NCBI GenBank assembly: GCA_039111635.1
Contig: JBCAQO010000103.1
Coordinates: forward strand, 1-32,944
DNA: 32,944 bases
Direction: 5' to 3'
Origin: Heterobasidion occidentale
Taxonomy: Eukaryota; Basidiomycota; Agaricomycetes; Russulales; Bondarzewiaceae
The stretch's first letter is position 1. The number at the start of each line of letters is the position of its first letter. The notes below the pieces were generated by a model. It worked only from the letters and a program-made list of their open reading frames with translations, did no database searches and was not told where the DNA came from. The translations under genes were made by a program, and so were the position numbers. Shown piece by piece: positions 11,486 through 20,571 of the stretch.

Positions 11486-12597
11486 CTACTTCGCGAAGAT
11501 GTCCGCCCACACGTCGCGCAGCTGCCTTAGCTCGCTCACGGCCTCGATCCTGTCCCCGAGCGCGGGGTCCGGCGCGCTCTGCAGGTCTCCGCCGCCGATG
11601 CGCTTCATGCGCCCGCCCTCCATCGCCTCGAGGCCCGTCTCGCAGAAGTGCACGCAGCGGCCCCACCCGAGGCGCGCGGCGGCCTTGACGTTCGTGAGGC
11701 TGTCGTCGATGAAGAGGCACCGCGCGGGGTCTCTCACATTTGCCTTTTTCAGCGCCTGCGCAGGCGCGGTGAGGCGCGGTGAGACGGGGAGTGGGCGTGG
11801 GAGCAGGCAGGTGAAGAGTGGGAGACGGACCTGGTGGTAGTATTCCGGCTCGGGCTTGCAGACGAAGTTGGGCTCGGCGTAGTCGCAGAAGACCAGCCCG
11901 TCGATCTGGTCCTCGAGGTGCAGGATGCGGAGGACGCGCCGCGCGTGCTGCGTTCACCGCCGTGCGAGGCGTCAGACGCGCGATGCGGGGGCGCGAGGAC
12001 GGAGGGACTCTTACCGTGCGGTACGCGTTCGTGAGCGCCCAGACGCGCACCTTCGAGCGGTCGATGTCCAGGAAGAGCTGGCGCAGCGCCGGGTCGGGCT
12101 GGATCATCTCCTCGAGCGGGAGCGACCCGTCGCATTTCTGGTCAAAGTCTAATGGATCTGTGCGGAGCGCGGCCGCGGAAGCACCGGCCGCGGTGAGTCG
12201 CGGTGCGAAGCAGGCAGGGCGGCGGGCGGCGGGAGGGGGAGGCAGGGAAAGCGGCTTCACCTACGTTGTGATGGCGCGTGAGGCCGCGCAGCGCGAGGCC
12301 GTACTGCGAGTAATATTTGTGGTGCAAGTCGGAGGCTTCTTCGTCGGAGAGGCCGAGGGTGAGGAAGTACGCTGTGGGCACATCGCTCGGTATACAAAGG
12401 TTGAGATGGTGGGGGATAGGGGACGCACCGTGGATGCGCGTGCCCATCGCCTCCGAGATCTTGGAGCTCGCAGAGTAGAGCGTGTTGTCGATGTCGAAGA
12501 AGACGATGAGCCGGTCATCTGTCGGAGTGAGCTGTCTGCTTTTGAGGCGCATGGAATCGGCGCTACCTTGTGTCTGGTCCGCGGTCATCTTGGTCAA
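11486..12597 (-). CDS. HAD-superfamily pyrimidine 5'-nucleotidase, SDT1/PHM8-like
   Basis: The haloacid dehalogenase fold hydrolyses phosphate from small metabolites; yeast SDT1 and PHM8 act on pyrimidine and other nucleoside monophosphates. All four HAD motifs are visible after splicing: motif I FFDIDNTLY (nucleophile Asp and DxDxT), motif II ALTNAYRTHARRVL, motif III Lys in FVCKPEPEYYHQALKKA, and motif IV CLFIDDSLTNVKAAARLGW. The cap region includes YFLTLGLSDEEASDLHHKYY and YGLALRGLTRHHNVDPLDFD, typical of this subfamily. The end reads LRDVWADIFAK and stop. Exon joins are phase-consistent, for example HHNV-DPLDF across a GT-AG intron. Either ATG at 12597 or the one at 12588 could be the start; the first is used. 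It is divergent from the eL6 gene. The exact substrate cannot be told. Confidence 0.9.
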
Positions 12598-13028
12598 TGA
12601 AAGAGGAATAATAGGTATTCAGAGCGCGATGGTGGTATCAAGCAAGCCTCGGCTCTGTGTCAGCTCTCGAGAATTCGGCTTGCAAGAGTCAGTCCGCGCG
12701 TCCATGTATGGAAACAAAGTCTCACGGTGGGCAGACCGAACTCCGCCCAGCATCCCTAGCGAACTCTGTAAGCGTATAGACGTCCCTCACAGCAACCTCA
12801 AGATCTACGATTGTGAGCACCGTTTCCCGCCGTATTCATGCCCCAGCGTGTTCCAGGAGTCCCCAGAGGTGCGGAGGCGCTTTCGCGGCGGAAATTGGCC
12901 GGCGCAATCAGGATGGATGGGTCGATGGCCGGACGGATGCACTCGCGCGCGCAGGCATCTCTGGGGGACCCGCCCAGTGCAAGTGAGGTCTCGTTTCGGT
13001 CCGTGCTGATGCCTTTGCGCCCCCTCAG
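12598..13028. promoter_or_regulatory. Divergent promoter region of the nucleotidase and eL6 genes
   Basis: The 431 bp between two divergent genes should contain both promoters and the eL6 leader. Sequence near the eL6 end is GC-rich. No ORF here has a recognisable product. Confidence 0.5.
12983..13028 (+). other. Possible 5'-UTR intron ending directly at the eL6 start codon
   Basis: A good donor (GTGAGG at 12983), a branch-like TGCTGATG and an acceptor CCCCTCAG at 13021-13028 bracket 46 nt, and the ATG follows immediately. Leader introns are common in fungal ribosomal protein genes. The element is inferred from splice signals only. Confidence 0.4.
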
Positions 13029-13805
13029 ATGGCCCGCAGCAAGGAGATTGTCCCCAGCGTTGGACGCCTGTCCCGCTCGCAAGTCTTCGCCCGCCGCGCA
13101 CTCTACAAGGGCCAGAAAAAAACCGACGCGCCCGCCGCCGCCGAGGCCGTGCCAACTAAAGAAGTGCAGGTCGGCGGCGAAAAGAACGGCGCCACGCGCC
13201 TCGTCCCCACCTCGAAAGCCCCCCGCTTCTACCCCGCTGAGGACGTCCGCCTGCCCAAGAAGAGCCGCAAGACCGCGAAGCCCACATCCCTCCGCTCCTC
13301 CATCTCCCGCGGCACCGTGTTGATCTTGCTGGCGGGTCGGTTCCGGGGGAAGCGCGTCGTGTTCCTGAAGCAGTTGGAGAGCGGGCTGTTGTTGGTCACG
13401 GGTCCTTTCAAGGTCAACGGTGTACCCCTCCGTCGGGTGAACCAGGCCTATGTCATTGCGACGTCCACAAAACTTGACCTCGGCGACTTGAAGGTGCGTT
13501 GGCGGAGCGATTGGGGGCTTTTTGATTTCGCGTGTTCAAATCTTGAGATGCAGGTCGACGACAAGTTCAACGACGCTTACTTCGCCAAGGCCGCGAAGAA
13601 GGCGTCGACCTCCGCGGAGGAGGAGTTTTTCTCGGAGGGCAAGCCCAAAGAGAAGGAGGCGTTCCCCGAAGCCAAGTCGGCCGACCAGAAGGAGGTCGAC
13701 AAGGCGATCATTGAGTCTATCAAGAAGACGGAGAACCTGGCCAAGTACCTGAAGGCGAGCTGGGGACTCTCCAAGGGTCAGTACCCTCACCAGCTCAACT
13801 TCTGA
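13029..13805 (+). CDS. RPL6: 60S ribosomal protein eL6
   Basis: This protein of the large cytosolic ribosomal subunit is encoded by two exons (13029-13493 and 13554-13805), giving 238 residues. The basic N-terminal extension (MARSKEIVPSVGRLSRSQVF) leads to RFYPAEDVRLPKKSRK, then the eL6 core with GTVLILLAGRFRGKRVVFLK, LLLVTGPFKVNGVPLRRVNQ and YVIATSTKLDL. The C-terminal part after the intron has FNDAYFAKAAKK and the ending LSKGQYPHQLNF. The 60-nt intron has no in-frame stop, so unspliced mRNA would add 20 residues. The ATG abuts a likely leader-intron acceptor. Expression is expected to be high and constitutive. Confidence 0.96.
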   Translation: MARSKEIVPSVGRLSRSQVFARRALYKGQKKTDAPAAAEAVPTKEVQVGGEKNGATRLVPTSKAPRFYPAEDVRLPKKSRKTAKPTSLRSSISRGTVLILLAGRFRGKRVVFLKQLESGLLLVTGPFKVNGVPLRRVNQAYVIATSTKLDLGDLKVRWRSDWGLFDFACSNLEMQVDDKFNDAYFAKAAKKASTSAEEEFFSEGKPKEKEAFPEAKSADQKEVDKAIIESIKKTENLAKYLKASWGLSKGQYPHQLNF

Positions 13806-14089
13806 GCGGCGGTGCGAGCGTATGTATGCCGTTATGAGGAGTTGGGGAGTGTTCTTTGGGCGCACGGTCACTAGGAGATATGATATGCTTGTCGTACCCA
13901 TGTTTTTTTCTTTTCTTTTCACGCAATCTCCATCTGCCTCTCCGACGTGAGCCCTTTGTAATTGTATGAACCAGGACGTTCACCCAACGCTATCGGCGGT
14001 CTGCTGACTGAAGGCGCTTTTGAGCCGTATCACGTAAATCGTCTTTTGGTTTCGGACTCCATGGTGGCGGCAGATTGACCGCAAACTCA

Positions 14090-15280
14090 ATGTTCGTGGC
14101 AAGGAATGCCCGCGCCAACGTTCTCCACATCCCTCGACGCCTGCCCGTCGCATCGCGCGTGCACAAAAGAAATGTCGGGTCCATGATGCAAACTCTCTCC
14201 GAGGGTTTTCTAGACTTGGCGCAGGCGCTCCCTCTTCCGGCGTCGTTCCCTCCGTACTCGACCACGATCATCTTGGTGACCATCGTCACTCGCCTGGCGC
14301 TCACAGTCCCTTTCTCTGTTTGGGTGCGTGTTTCTCATGACTTACAAGTGCCACGACATGTCATGCAGGCAAGGCCCTCCTGATCAGGCAAAAAAGCGGC
14401 AGTGGAGAGTGGAAACCCATGTCATCCCACAACTCCTGCAGGACAAGCCCGGGGTGCAGGAGCGCGTCATGCTCGAGATGAGGAAGGAAAAAGTGCGCGG
14501 GACGAAGGACGAACTGCGGGAGGCCTACCAAAAGCGCGTGCGGAAAGCGGTTGAGTGCCTCTCTCGCCGTGCGTGTCGCCCGCACTGACTGACTGACTGA
14601 CTAACTGACGTGTGTCGGATTCGCCGCGCCGCAGCTCACCCGTCGGCGGAACGAGCTGTTCTCCCTGCACCGGTGCGGGCCCAAGGCCACGATGCTGATC
14701 CCGCCCATCACGCAGCTCCCGATCTTCGTCGGGACGTCCATGATGCTCTCGCACACCGCGCAGCCGCCGACCGTGTTCGACTCGGAGTCGTTCCTCACGC
14801 TCACGTCGCTCGCGCACGCCGACCCGACCGCGACGCTGCCCATCGCGCTCGGCCTCATCACGCTCGCGAACGTCGAGTCCTCGCACTGGTTCGTCGACGC
14901 CGCCACGCGCGAGCGCAGGGCCGAGCAGGAGAAGGCCAACGCGGAGAAGAAGGCGCAGGGGCAGATCGTCCTGGAGCCGCAGAAGATCGTGCAGTCCGCG
15001 CTGCGGGTCCTGTCCGTGGGCCGTATCCTGGTCGGGCTCGTGGTTCCCGGGGTCAGTGGCTGCGTTCTCTCTGACGGTCGATGGTGTGGAATGTTGACGG
15101 GAACAATGTTTCCAGGGCGTTATGCTGTACTGGGTCTCCTCCGCGACGTTCGGGCTGCTCCAGTCGTGGGCGTTTGATTGGTGGGAGAGGCACAGGGCGA
15201 GCGCGCGACGGCAGCGCGCGTCGGAGGCCAAGCCGGATGATCCGCCCCCGCCTGTCAACGCTCGGAGGAAAACACGATAA
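14090..15280 (+). CDS. Mitochondrial inner-membrane insertase of the OXA1/COX18 family
   Basis: Family members insert hydrophobic segments into the mitochondrial inner membrane; COX18 translocates the C-terminal tail of Cox2. Four exons (introns 14324-14387, 14550-14634, 15052-15115) give 325 residues with intact phases. The start MFVARNARANVLHIPRRL is Arg-rich and lacks acidic residues, as in a mitochondrial presequence. Hydrophobic segments follow: YSTTIILVTIVTRLALTVPF, then after a basic matrix loop MLIPPITQLPIFVGTSMML, LPIALGLITLANV, VGRILVGLVVPG and GVMLYWVSSATFGLLQSWAF. A basic tail ends NARRKTR. The short length, the basic loop between the first two segments and the lack of a long ribosome-binding tail favour COX18 over OXA1, but this is a judgement. 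It lies in tandem with eL6, 284 bp downstream. Confidence 0.85.
14585..14609 (+). repeat. Tandem branch-point-like motif array inside the insertase intron 2
   Basis: Four overlapping CTGAC copies, one CTAAC and one further CTGAC follow each other with a 4-nt period, ending 25 nt before the intron's 3' end. The motif matches the fungal branch-point consensus CTRAC. It may simply be a TGAC microsatellite. Confidence 0.8.
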
Positions 15281-15837
15281 ATGAGACGTGCGGCCATCGC
15301 GCAATGGCATATGATTGTCTTCGGGTTTTGGGTGAGTCTCATGCCATCGTGATTCGGGATGATTAAAACTAGTGGACGAGGGAGCCCCGCGTTCTGTGCG
15401 GTGGGCGCCCGTTGAGCCTTTTCTTGATCTAATATGACCTTTTCCACATCGCTTCTCCTTGGGATGTCCGTTCGCGAACTGACATGCTGTATCTCTTGCC
15501 CGCAGAATCCACCTCACATTGGCTCTTTGTCCGCCTGTTAGCCTCAACTCGCACTATAATCCTGATATTATCTAATGCAGTACATCGCCAACCCAAGAAA
15601 GACAAGAAGTCCGATGTGCTATCCCTGTGTCCATGTATGCAACCTGTGAACCCTTGTGTAGCGTGTTGGATGAGATGAGATGAGACGCTTGTAAGGTACA
15701 TCGTGACATCTACTCTGCAATTGTAGAGTGGGTCTATGAAGTCCATTCCAAGCTTGGATCCGGGCAAAGAACACTGACTGAAACAGACTAAACTGGAGCA
15801 GCGCATGGCGCCGCGGCAGACCACCACCCGGTGATAG
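15281..15837. other. Convergent intergenic region (3' flanks of the insertase and DUF7704 genes)
   Basis: This 557 bp stretch lies between two gene ends. Only short, unrecognised ORFs occur, and nothing structured was seen. Confidence 0.5.
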
Positions 15838-16406
15838 TCAGCCGAAGACCTTCCCATCCCTCTTGTCCACGTAACGGCCCACGCCCATATGCCAAGCGAT
15901 TCGCGGGACCAGTAGGGTCAAGCCGAGGATCATCGTCGTCCACAGCGTCCCGCTCCATTCTGAAAAATGCCATCGACTGTCACCCAAAGCCCACATCGTG
16001 AGACCGATGTGGAGGATGTCGCCGGCGAAGAGGGGCGTGAGCAGAGAGCTGACGACCTTTTCTTGGAGCGCGGGCTGCGCGAAGAGGTGGCGCCGCGCGG
16101 TGGAGAGGAGGAAAAAGTTTACGGTGCCGAGGAGGGCACAAACGTGGGCGAGTTGGACGACGGTCACGATAGAAGCGAGCGGCAGCTGCGTAGGTGGCGG
16201 TGACAATCGCGGCCAGGGTGCCTGCAGGTTGTGAGTCTGCCTCGCCGATGAAGGTCAATTCCGTGGCATTCGCAGAGCGTCAGTCTGACACCCACTTTTT
16301 CGGGGTCGAGCAGAGTGCCCAGCAGCCCCATCCAAGTGAGGATGGGCTCGTAAACGCCGAAGACGGCGTAGTAGAACGTGGGGATTGCAGAGCGTCGGTC
16401 AGACAT
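15838..16406 (-). CDS. Small DUF7704-like integral membrane protein
   Basis: Two exons (16406-16296 and 16221-15838) give a 164-residue protein of unknown function. Exon 1 reads MSDRRSAIPTFYYAVFGVYE and continues to LLGTLLDPEK. The join AEK-type boundary continues as APWPRLSPPPTQLPLA, then hydrophobic helices VTVVQLAHVCALLGTVNFFL, SSLLTPLFAGDILHIGLTMW and LWTTMILGLTLLVPRIAW, ending with a basic tail GRYVDKRDGKVFG. Four helices are expected in total. The pattern (FYYxxFGxYEP near the start, DILH and the last PRIAWHMGxGRY) matches my memory of fungal proteins annotated DUF7704. The donor GTGGGT at 16295 and the acceptor TGCAG at 16222 give a clean phase-0 join. It is tail-to-tail with the insertase gene. 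Confidence 0.75.
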
Positions 16407-17940
16407 GGGAGCGTTCTGGCGTGGGTCGCTAGCACCGAAAGGCACGACGGCTTTAAGCAGACGATGGAGATGACGCGTCCGACCAGCTGTGAAACGAGCG
16501 AGCAAGCCGACTGTGGGCCAGGCAGGAACGGAGACCTGTGCTGTGTCTACGTGTGAGCGAGATGGCCACGCCAACCGACTTCTGATTGCAGCTTTTATCA
16601 GCTTGTCAAGGGCGACGAAACTCCTGCATGTCAGCACAGCTGTCAAACGGGGATCAGGCCATGGATCCCGGCGAGATGCAAGGTCGACTCGGCCTTAGAT
16701 TGGCCTCTCCTCTGGCGGAAGATCGTTGGCTTCTGCTCTCGATCGAGCCTGATAGTAAATGTAGACGCACCTTCACAAGCTTCACGTACCATGACCACAA
16801 CCGCGGTCTCGCTTTGCTCGTCGAATTCGAAGTGGCACCATCATCGCAGGGACCGCTTCTATCGATCCCGGCCTGCCCTAAACGCCCATTTATATTCTCG
16901 CCTTCATCTCCGTGTTGATCTTTTCAATCTTACAACCACGGTCCATCGTAAACCAAGGCAGCCTTTCTGCTTACCACATTGTGCTACCTAATGGCGAGGA
17001 CCAAGAGCGATGGGAGGATATAATGCTTGTAATCGTGGATCATTTTGTCCAGTTCGAGTATGAGCTTCGCTTCTTCTCGACAGACGTACTACTGTTTTTT
17101 CGCCTATCCGCATGCCTGTGCTGACAGTGTGGGAAGTCCTGCACATACACTGACTCGAATTATATGCGCTGCCGAGTGATCTGCTTGTCCGCAGTCTTGA
17201 TGCGAATGCAGGATGCCGTTTATTCCCTCATTCCACGACCTGGAAGGGCTCTAGGTACGTATAACGGAGATGCGGTTAGCTTTCTCTTCTCAGGGCAGAC
17301 GTGCACTCGACATCTACCCCCGGCCGAAGGACCAGTCACGATGTGGGCGACAAGTATAGTGTCTAGAAACTGTGTTGATCATGGACCCACCTGCGCCGAG
17401 AAGAAGTTGCACATGAGTCTGTCGGTGATATCACCGACGCACAATCAACACCTGCGGCCGGTCTCTCCACCCGGTTCACACTCACAGACGGGGCAGTCGA
17501 CCAATTCATGGGAGATCCTCGCACTATGGTTCAGGTCATGGAGCAAATTAAATTACCAGACTCATAGCATTCCTGTCTCTGACCAGACGGCGCACTGACA
17601 CGCTCTACAGGGGAGATCCTGCGGGTGCCAATCGAGTGGTGAAATCGCCTGCTCTACCTGATCAGTCTAGCGTTGACTTGCTGCTTTCCTCATAGAATAC
17701 AAACAAAACAGCATACTGGGCGGACGTTGTGCGCAGCTGACACTTTGCGTGTGTTATGGGCAGCATGCATACCGCACGGATCAAGGATCTGCGACCACCT
17801 CCAACGGTGATGCGCTCAAATTAACCCAAGTAGGAATGGCGACTTTCCAAACTGGATGGACGAAAGGCCACTCAATGAACATGGATCAGCCTTGAGTACT
17901 ATGCCCTGCTGTCAAGCCAGATGACTCAGGGAGGCTCACC

Positions 17941-18127
17941 TTCGCATACTCGTAGCGCTTCACTTCGAAAGTTGCGGCCGCGAGAAGATAGGACGTCCTG
18001 GAATTAGACAGAAGACGGCTAAGAATAGCCTGATTGGAAGGTGACTCCACGCGGTCCGCCAGCTCGTGTTGATCGATTTTTTCTAGAGAATCAGATAGCC
18101 CGAGATGACCGTGCACGAGAAGGGTGG
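17941..18127 (-). pseudogene. Orphan exon-like stretch, possibly a gene remnant
   Basis: On the minus strand an open stretch contains SLEKIDQHELADRVESPSNQ and continues to SYLLAAATFEVKRYEYAK, then meets a fair donor (GTGAGC at 17940). An AG acceptor precedes it near 18128. The residues look like real helical protein, unlike the flanks. I could not find continuing exons on either side and do not recognise the family. It may be a fragment of a decayed gene or one exon of a gene I failed to resolve. Confidence 0.25.
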
Positions 18128-18719
18128 CTTGACTAGAACGAGTGTCGAAGTTTATCCGATGTTCAAACGTTCAAGTCCGAGGTGTACGATATAACTATGA
18201 AAGGCAGTGTATAGACCGCGATTCCTAGGGAGCGAGAAAGCTCGGATCAAAGGCAGAGTTATTCACGTCATGCAATGCGAGGAGTCGAACACGAGACATA
18301 TCGCGACTAGGGGGATTAGGTTCCCCAACCACCTGCGGATGCTGCGAGCATTCATCACTTACATTACCACTCAGCTTGTGACTACTGGTTACAACACCCA
18401 TTGGCATATTGACAAGGTGCCTACCACGAAAGACCCGGTCGCAAGCGAGTTCATGGCTATTGCGTGGCATGCGAGGCCAAACCTCTGCGTCACAGATTGC
18501 GTCCTTGATGAGGCTCCGAGCCGTCGTTTTGATGGCTGGGGTCGTCCTGAATCACCCAAGAATAAATCTCTCCCCCAAGTCGCGAGCGAAATGATGAAGC
18601 TACGAGATACCTTCGAGGCGTGGGTGGGAGGATCTGTGACGCGTCCATCAAATATGTGAGAAAACTAGACCGAAATAGACCTTTTGGGCCCATTTCATCC
18701 AGATACAATTAATGAAGCT

Positions 18720-18743
18720 TCCGGACCTATGATTTGGTCCGGA
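18720..18743. promoter_or_regulatory. Perfect inverted repeat upstream of the fluoride exporter
   Basis: Arms TCCGGACC (18720-18727) and GGTCCGGA (18736-18743) flank an 8-nt spacer, about 95 bp before the FEX start codon. It could be a dimeric transcription-factor site or a hairpin; no function is known. Confidence 0.4.
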
Positions 18744-18837
18744 TTCAAATGACTCCTGGCCCTTCCTTATAATGTCTGCTAGCAGTCGCTAGCCTGTCCT
18801 CAGGCTTCAGTGCTTCAGCCTTGCGGCTGCACTTGTC

Positions 18838-20315
18838 ATGGTGAACAAGTTATCCTCGCTCGAGGAGGGCTCTTCCCGTTTACCGTTTCCTATCAGCAAC
18901 TCTACCAGCGGGTCACCTACCGAGGCTAGCTTGACCGCGAAACCAGAAGAGTTCCCCACACGCCCTTCTCTCACTCACCGACCCACCGATGTAGGATCCG
19001 CTATCGGACACAGGAGCCCGTTGATGATGCTACATCTCTTGCGAGCATTGACCGGCCCCCCAACATCGCTGAGAAGCTCCCTCCCGCAAAATCTATCATC
19101 CTTTATCGCCAGCCGTTCTAGCGCTCCTAATGCCCACTTCCGTCTTTGGCGCGCTTGCACGACTCGGCCTTCAAGCCCTCGTTACCTATGATGGACAGAG
19201 CATATTCTCGCTCGCTTATATCCAAGCCATTGGGTGTCTCATGGGCATCGGTTTAGGCGTAAAAGAGCCATTGGGAAACTTGTAAGCCTCCAGAAGTGCT
19301 CTCCTAGCTAAAGTCTGAACTCGCATTTTTTGATAGCTATGGCCCCCTATATACCGCTTTACCACCAGGTAGACCTTTCTTCCACAATTTGTTTGCTACG
19401 CTCAATTGATATCTATGGTAGGTTTCTGCGGGTCATTCACAACATTTTCCGGCTGGCAACGCGATGTCTTCAATTCTTGGATTAATGAAAAACATGACCA
19501 CCGTGATTGGATACGAGGACGTATGTATATATGGTCTCAGTGTTGACCTGCCTGACCGCCCGGTAGGTGATAGACGGCTCGACCAAACTGTTCTTCACGC
19601 TTTCAATATCCATCGCCTCCTTAAATTTCGGCATACATCTGGCCTCTCTTATTGCACCCCATATCCCATCCATTCGCCCCCCGTCGCGAAATATCCGCTA
19701 TGGCGTGACAGTCCTCTCAATTCTGATTTACTTCGCCACATACCCGGCTTACTTTCGGTTGCCTGATTCTTTCCGACACAAGGCGACCGCCGCCTTACTC
19801 TTCTCGTTTCCAGGAACGTTGACGAGATATCTCCTATCGATTAGTTTGAACTCTCGATTCAAGTTACTGCCTATGGGGACCTTGGCAGCTAACGCTTTCG
19901 GCACGGGGCTTCTCGCAACGTTTCATGTATTACAGGGTCTTCCTGATCCTGTTTCGCCGAACGCGTGTGTTGTGCTCCAGGGCTTGGCAGACGGGTATTG
20001 CGGCTGTCTCACGACAGTAAGCACGTTCGCAGCAGAGGTGTATGCGTTGAAGAAGCGAAAGGCGTGGACATATGTTGCCGTGAGCTTGTTTACTGGACAG
20101 CTGCTAATGTTGGTGATCATGGGCCCTTCCTTTTGGGCGGGAAATGTCAGTGAACAAGGTAGTTGCCAGTTCGCGTAGAGAGACGATCCAGAAATTATAT
20201 CGTCATATTACAGCCCATTGTGACTCTCTGTGGCATGCACTTTCGTTATGTCGCGCGAAACCCAGTCAACCCGAATGAGAATCCAATACAATATTTAACT
20301 CCTAAAGAGTTCTAG
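18838..20315 (+). CDS. Fluoride export protein (FEX, two-domain CrcB/Fluc type)
   Basis: Fungal FEX proteins sit in the plasma membrane and let fluoride out of the cell. The spliced protein has two Fluc-like halves in tandem. The first holds LLMPTSVFGALARLGLQAL, YIQAIGCLMGIGLGVKEP and GFCGSFTTFSGWQRDVF. The second holds SFPGTLTRYLLSISLN, LPMGTLAANAFGTGLLATF and GYCGCLTTVSTFAAEVYAL. The two GxCGxxTTxS motifs and the NAFGTG stretch are the family hallmarks. Introns are recognisable near 19280, 19370, 19521 and 20148; the last exon ends YLTPKEF. The N-terminal tail (from MVNKLSSLEEGSSRL) appears disordered. Its reading frame breaks twice, near 19005-19014 and at the A-run 19088-19091, where one added base each would give EPVDDATSLASIDRPPNIAE and then KIYHPLSPAVLALLMP. 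The core after 19092 is intact. A missed intron at the first break cannot be fully excluded. Confidence 0.88.
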
Positions 20316-20571
20316 CGTTGGATCTAGTGAGTGCTACATATCGGTACGCCGACAGAATCGAAACCTTGTACCTCATACATCCCTCGCCCGCGGTGATGCA
20401 GTGTTCTCCAGAGCGACAAGTGTTACTCAAGTGTTCCGAGTAACTTAGATCACAGTTTCGTACATCTAACATCTAATCTCTCGTTTGATCGGGACGACGA
20501 GGCGGGGTGCGGAGTATAAAAAGCGAAGACCAATTGCATACCGTCAACCTCGGTCGGTTTGGCCAATTCTC

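Larger units (their letters stand above)
16407..18837. other. Long stretch with no assignable gene
   Basis: About 2.4 kb separates the DUF7704-like gene from the fluoride exporter. ORFs at 17164-17598 and 18207-18659 (plus) were read and show no domain, no splice continuation and an odd residue mix. One exon-like stretch on the minus strand (17941-18127) and an inverted repeat at 18720-18743 are listed separately. The region may be a decayed gene or old repeat. Confidence 0.45.

Noticed and set aside
17164..17598. 144-codon plus-strand ORF
   Set aside because: No recognisable domain, irregular composition and no splice-linked neighbours; chance ORF in a gene-poor stretch is likelier.
18275..18355. 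tRNA-like sequence on the minus strand (GTTCGACTCC and a GGGGA...TCCCC hairpin)
   Set aside because: The T-stem does not pair, no matching acceptor 5' strand lies about 70 nt upstream, and no proper anticodon arm forms.
18207..18659. 150-codon plus-strand ORF
   Set aside because: No domain or family resemblance; the opposite strand is equally open over part of it.
18992..19014. 23-nt GT-AG intron in the fluoride exporter tail
   Set aside because: Too short for spliceosomal removal; a missing base explains the frame change more simply.
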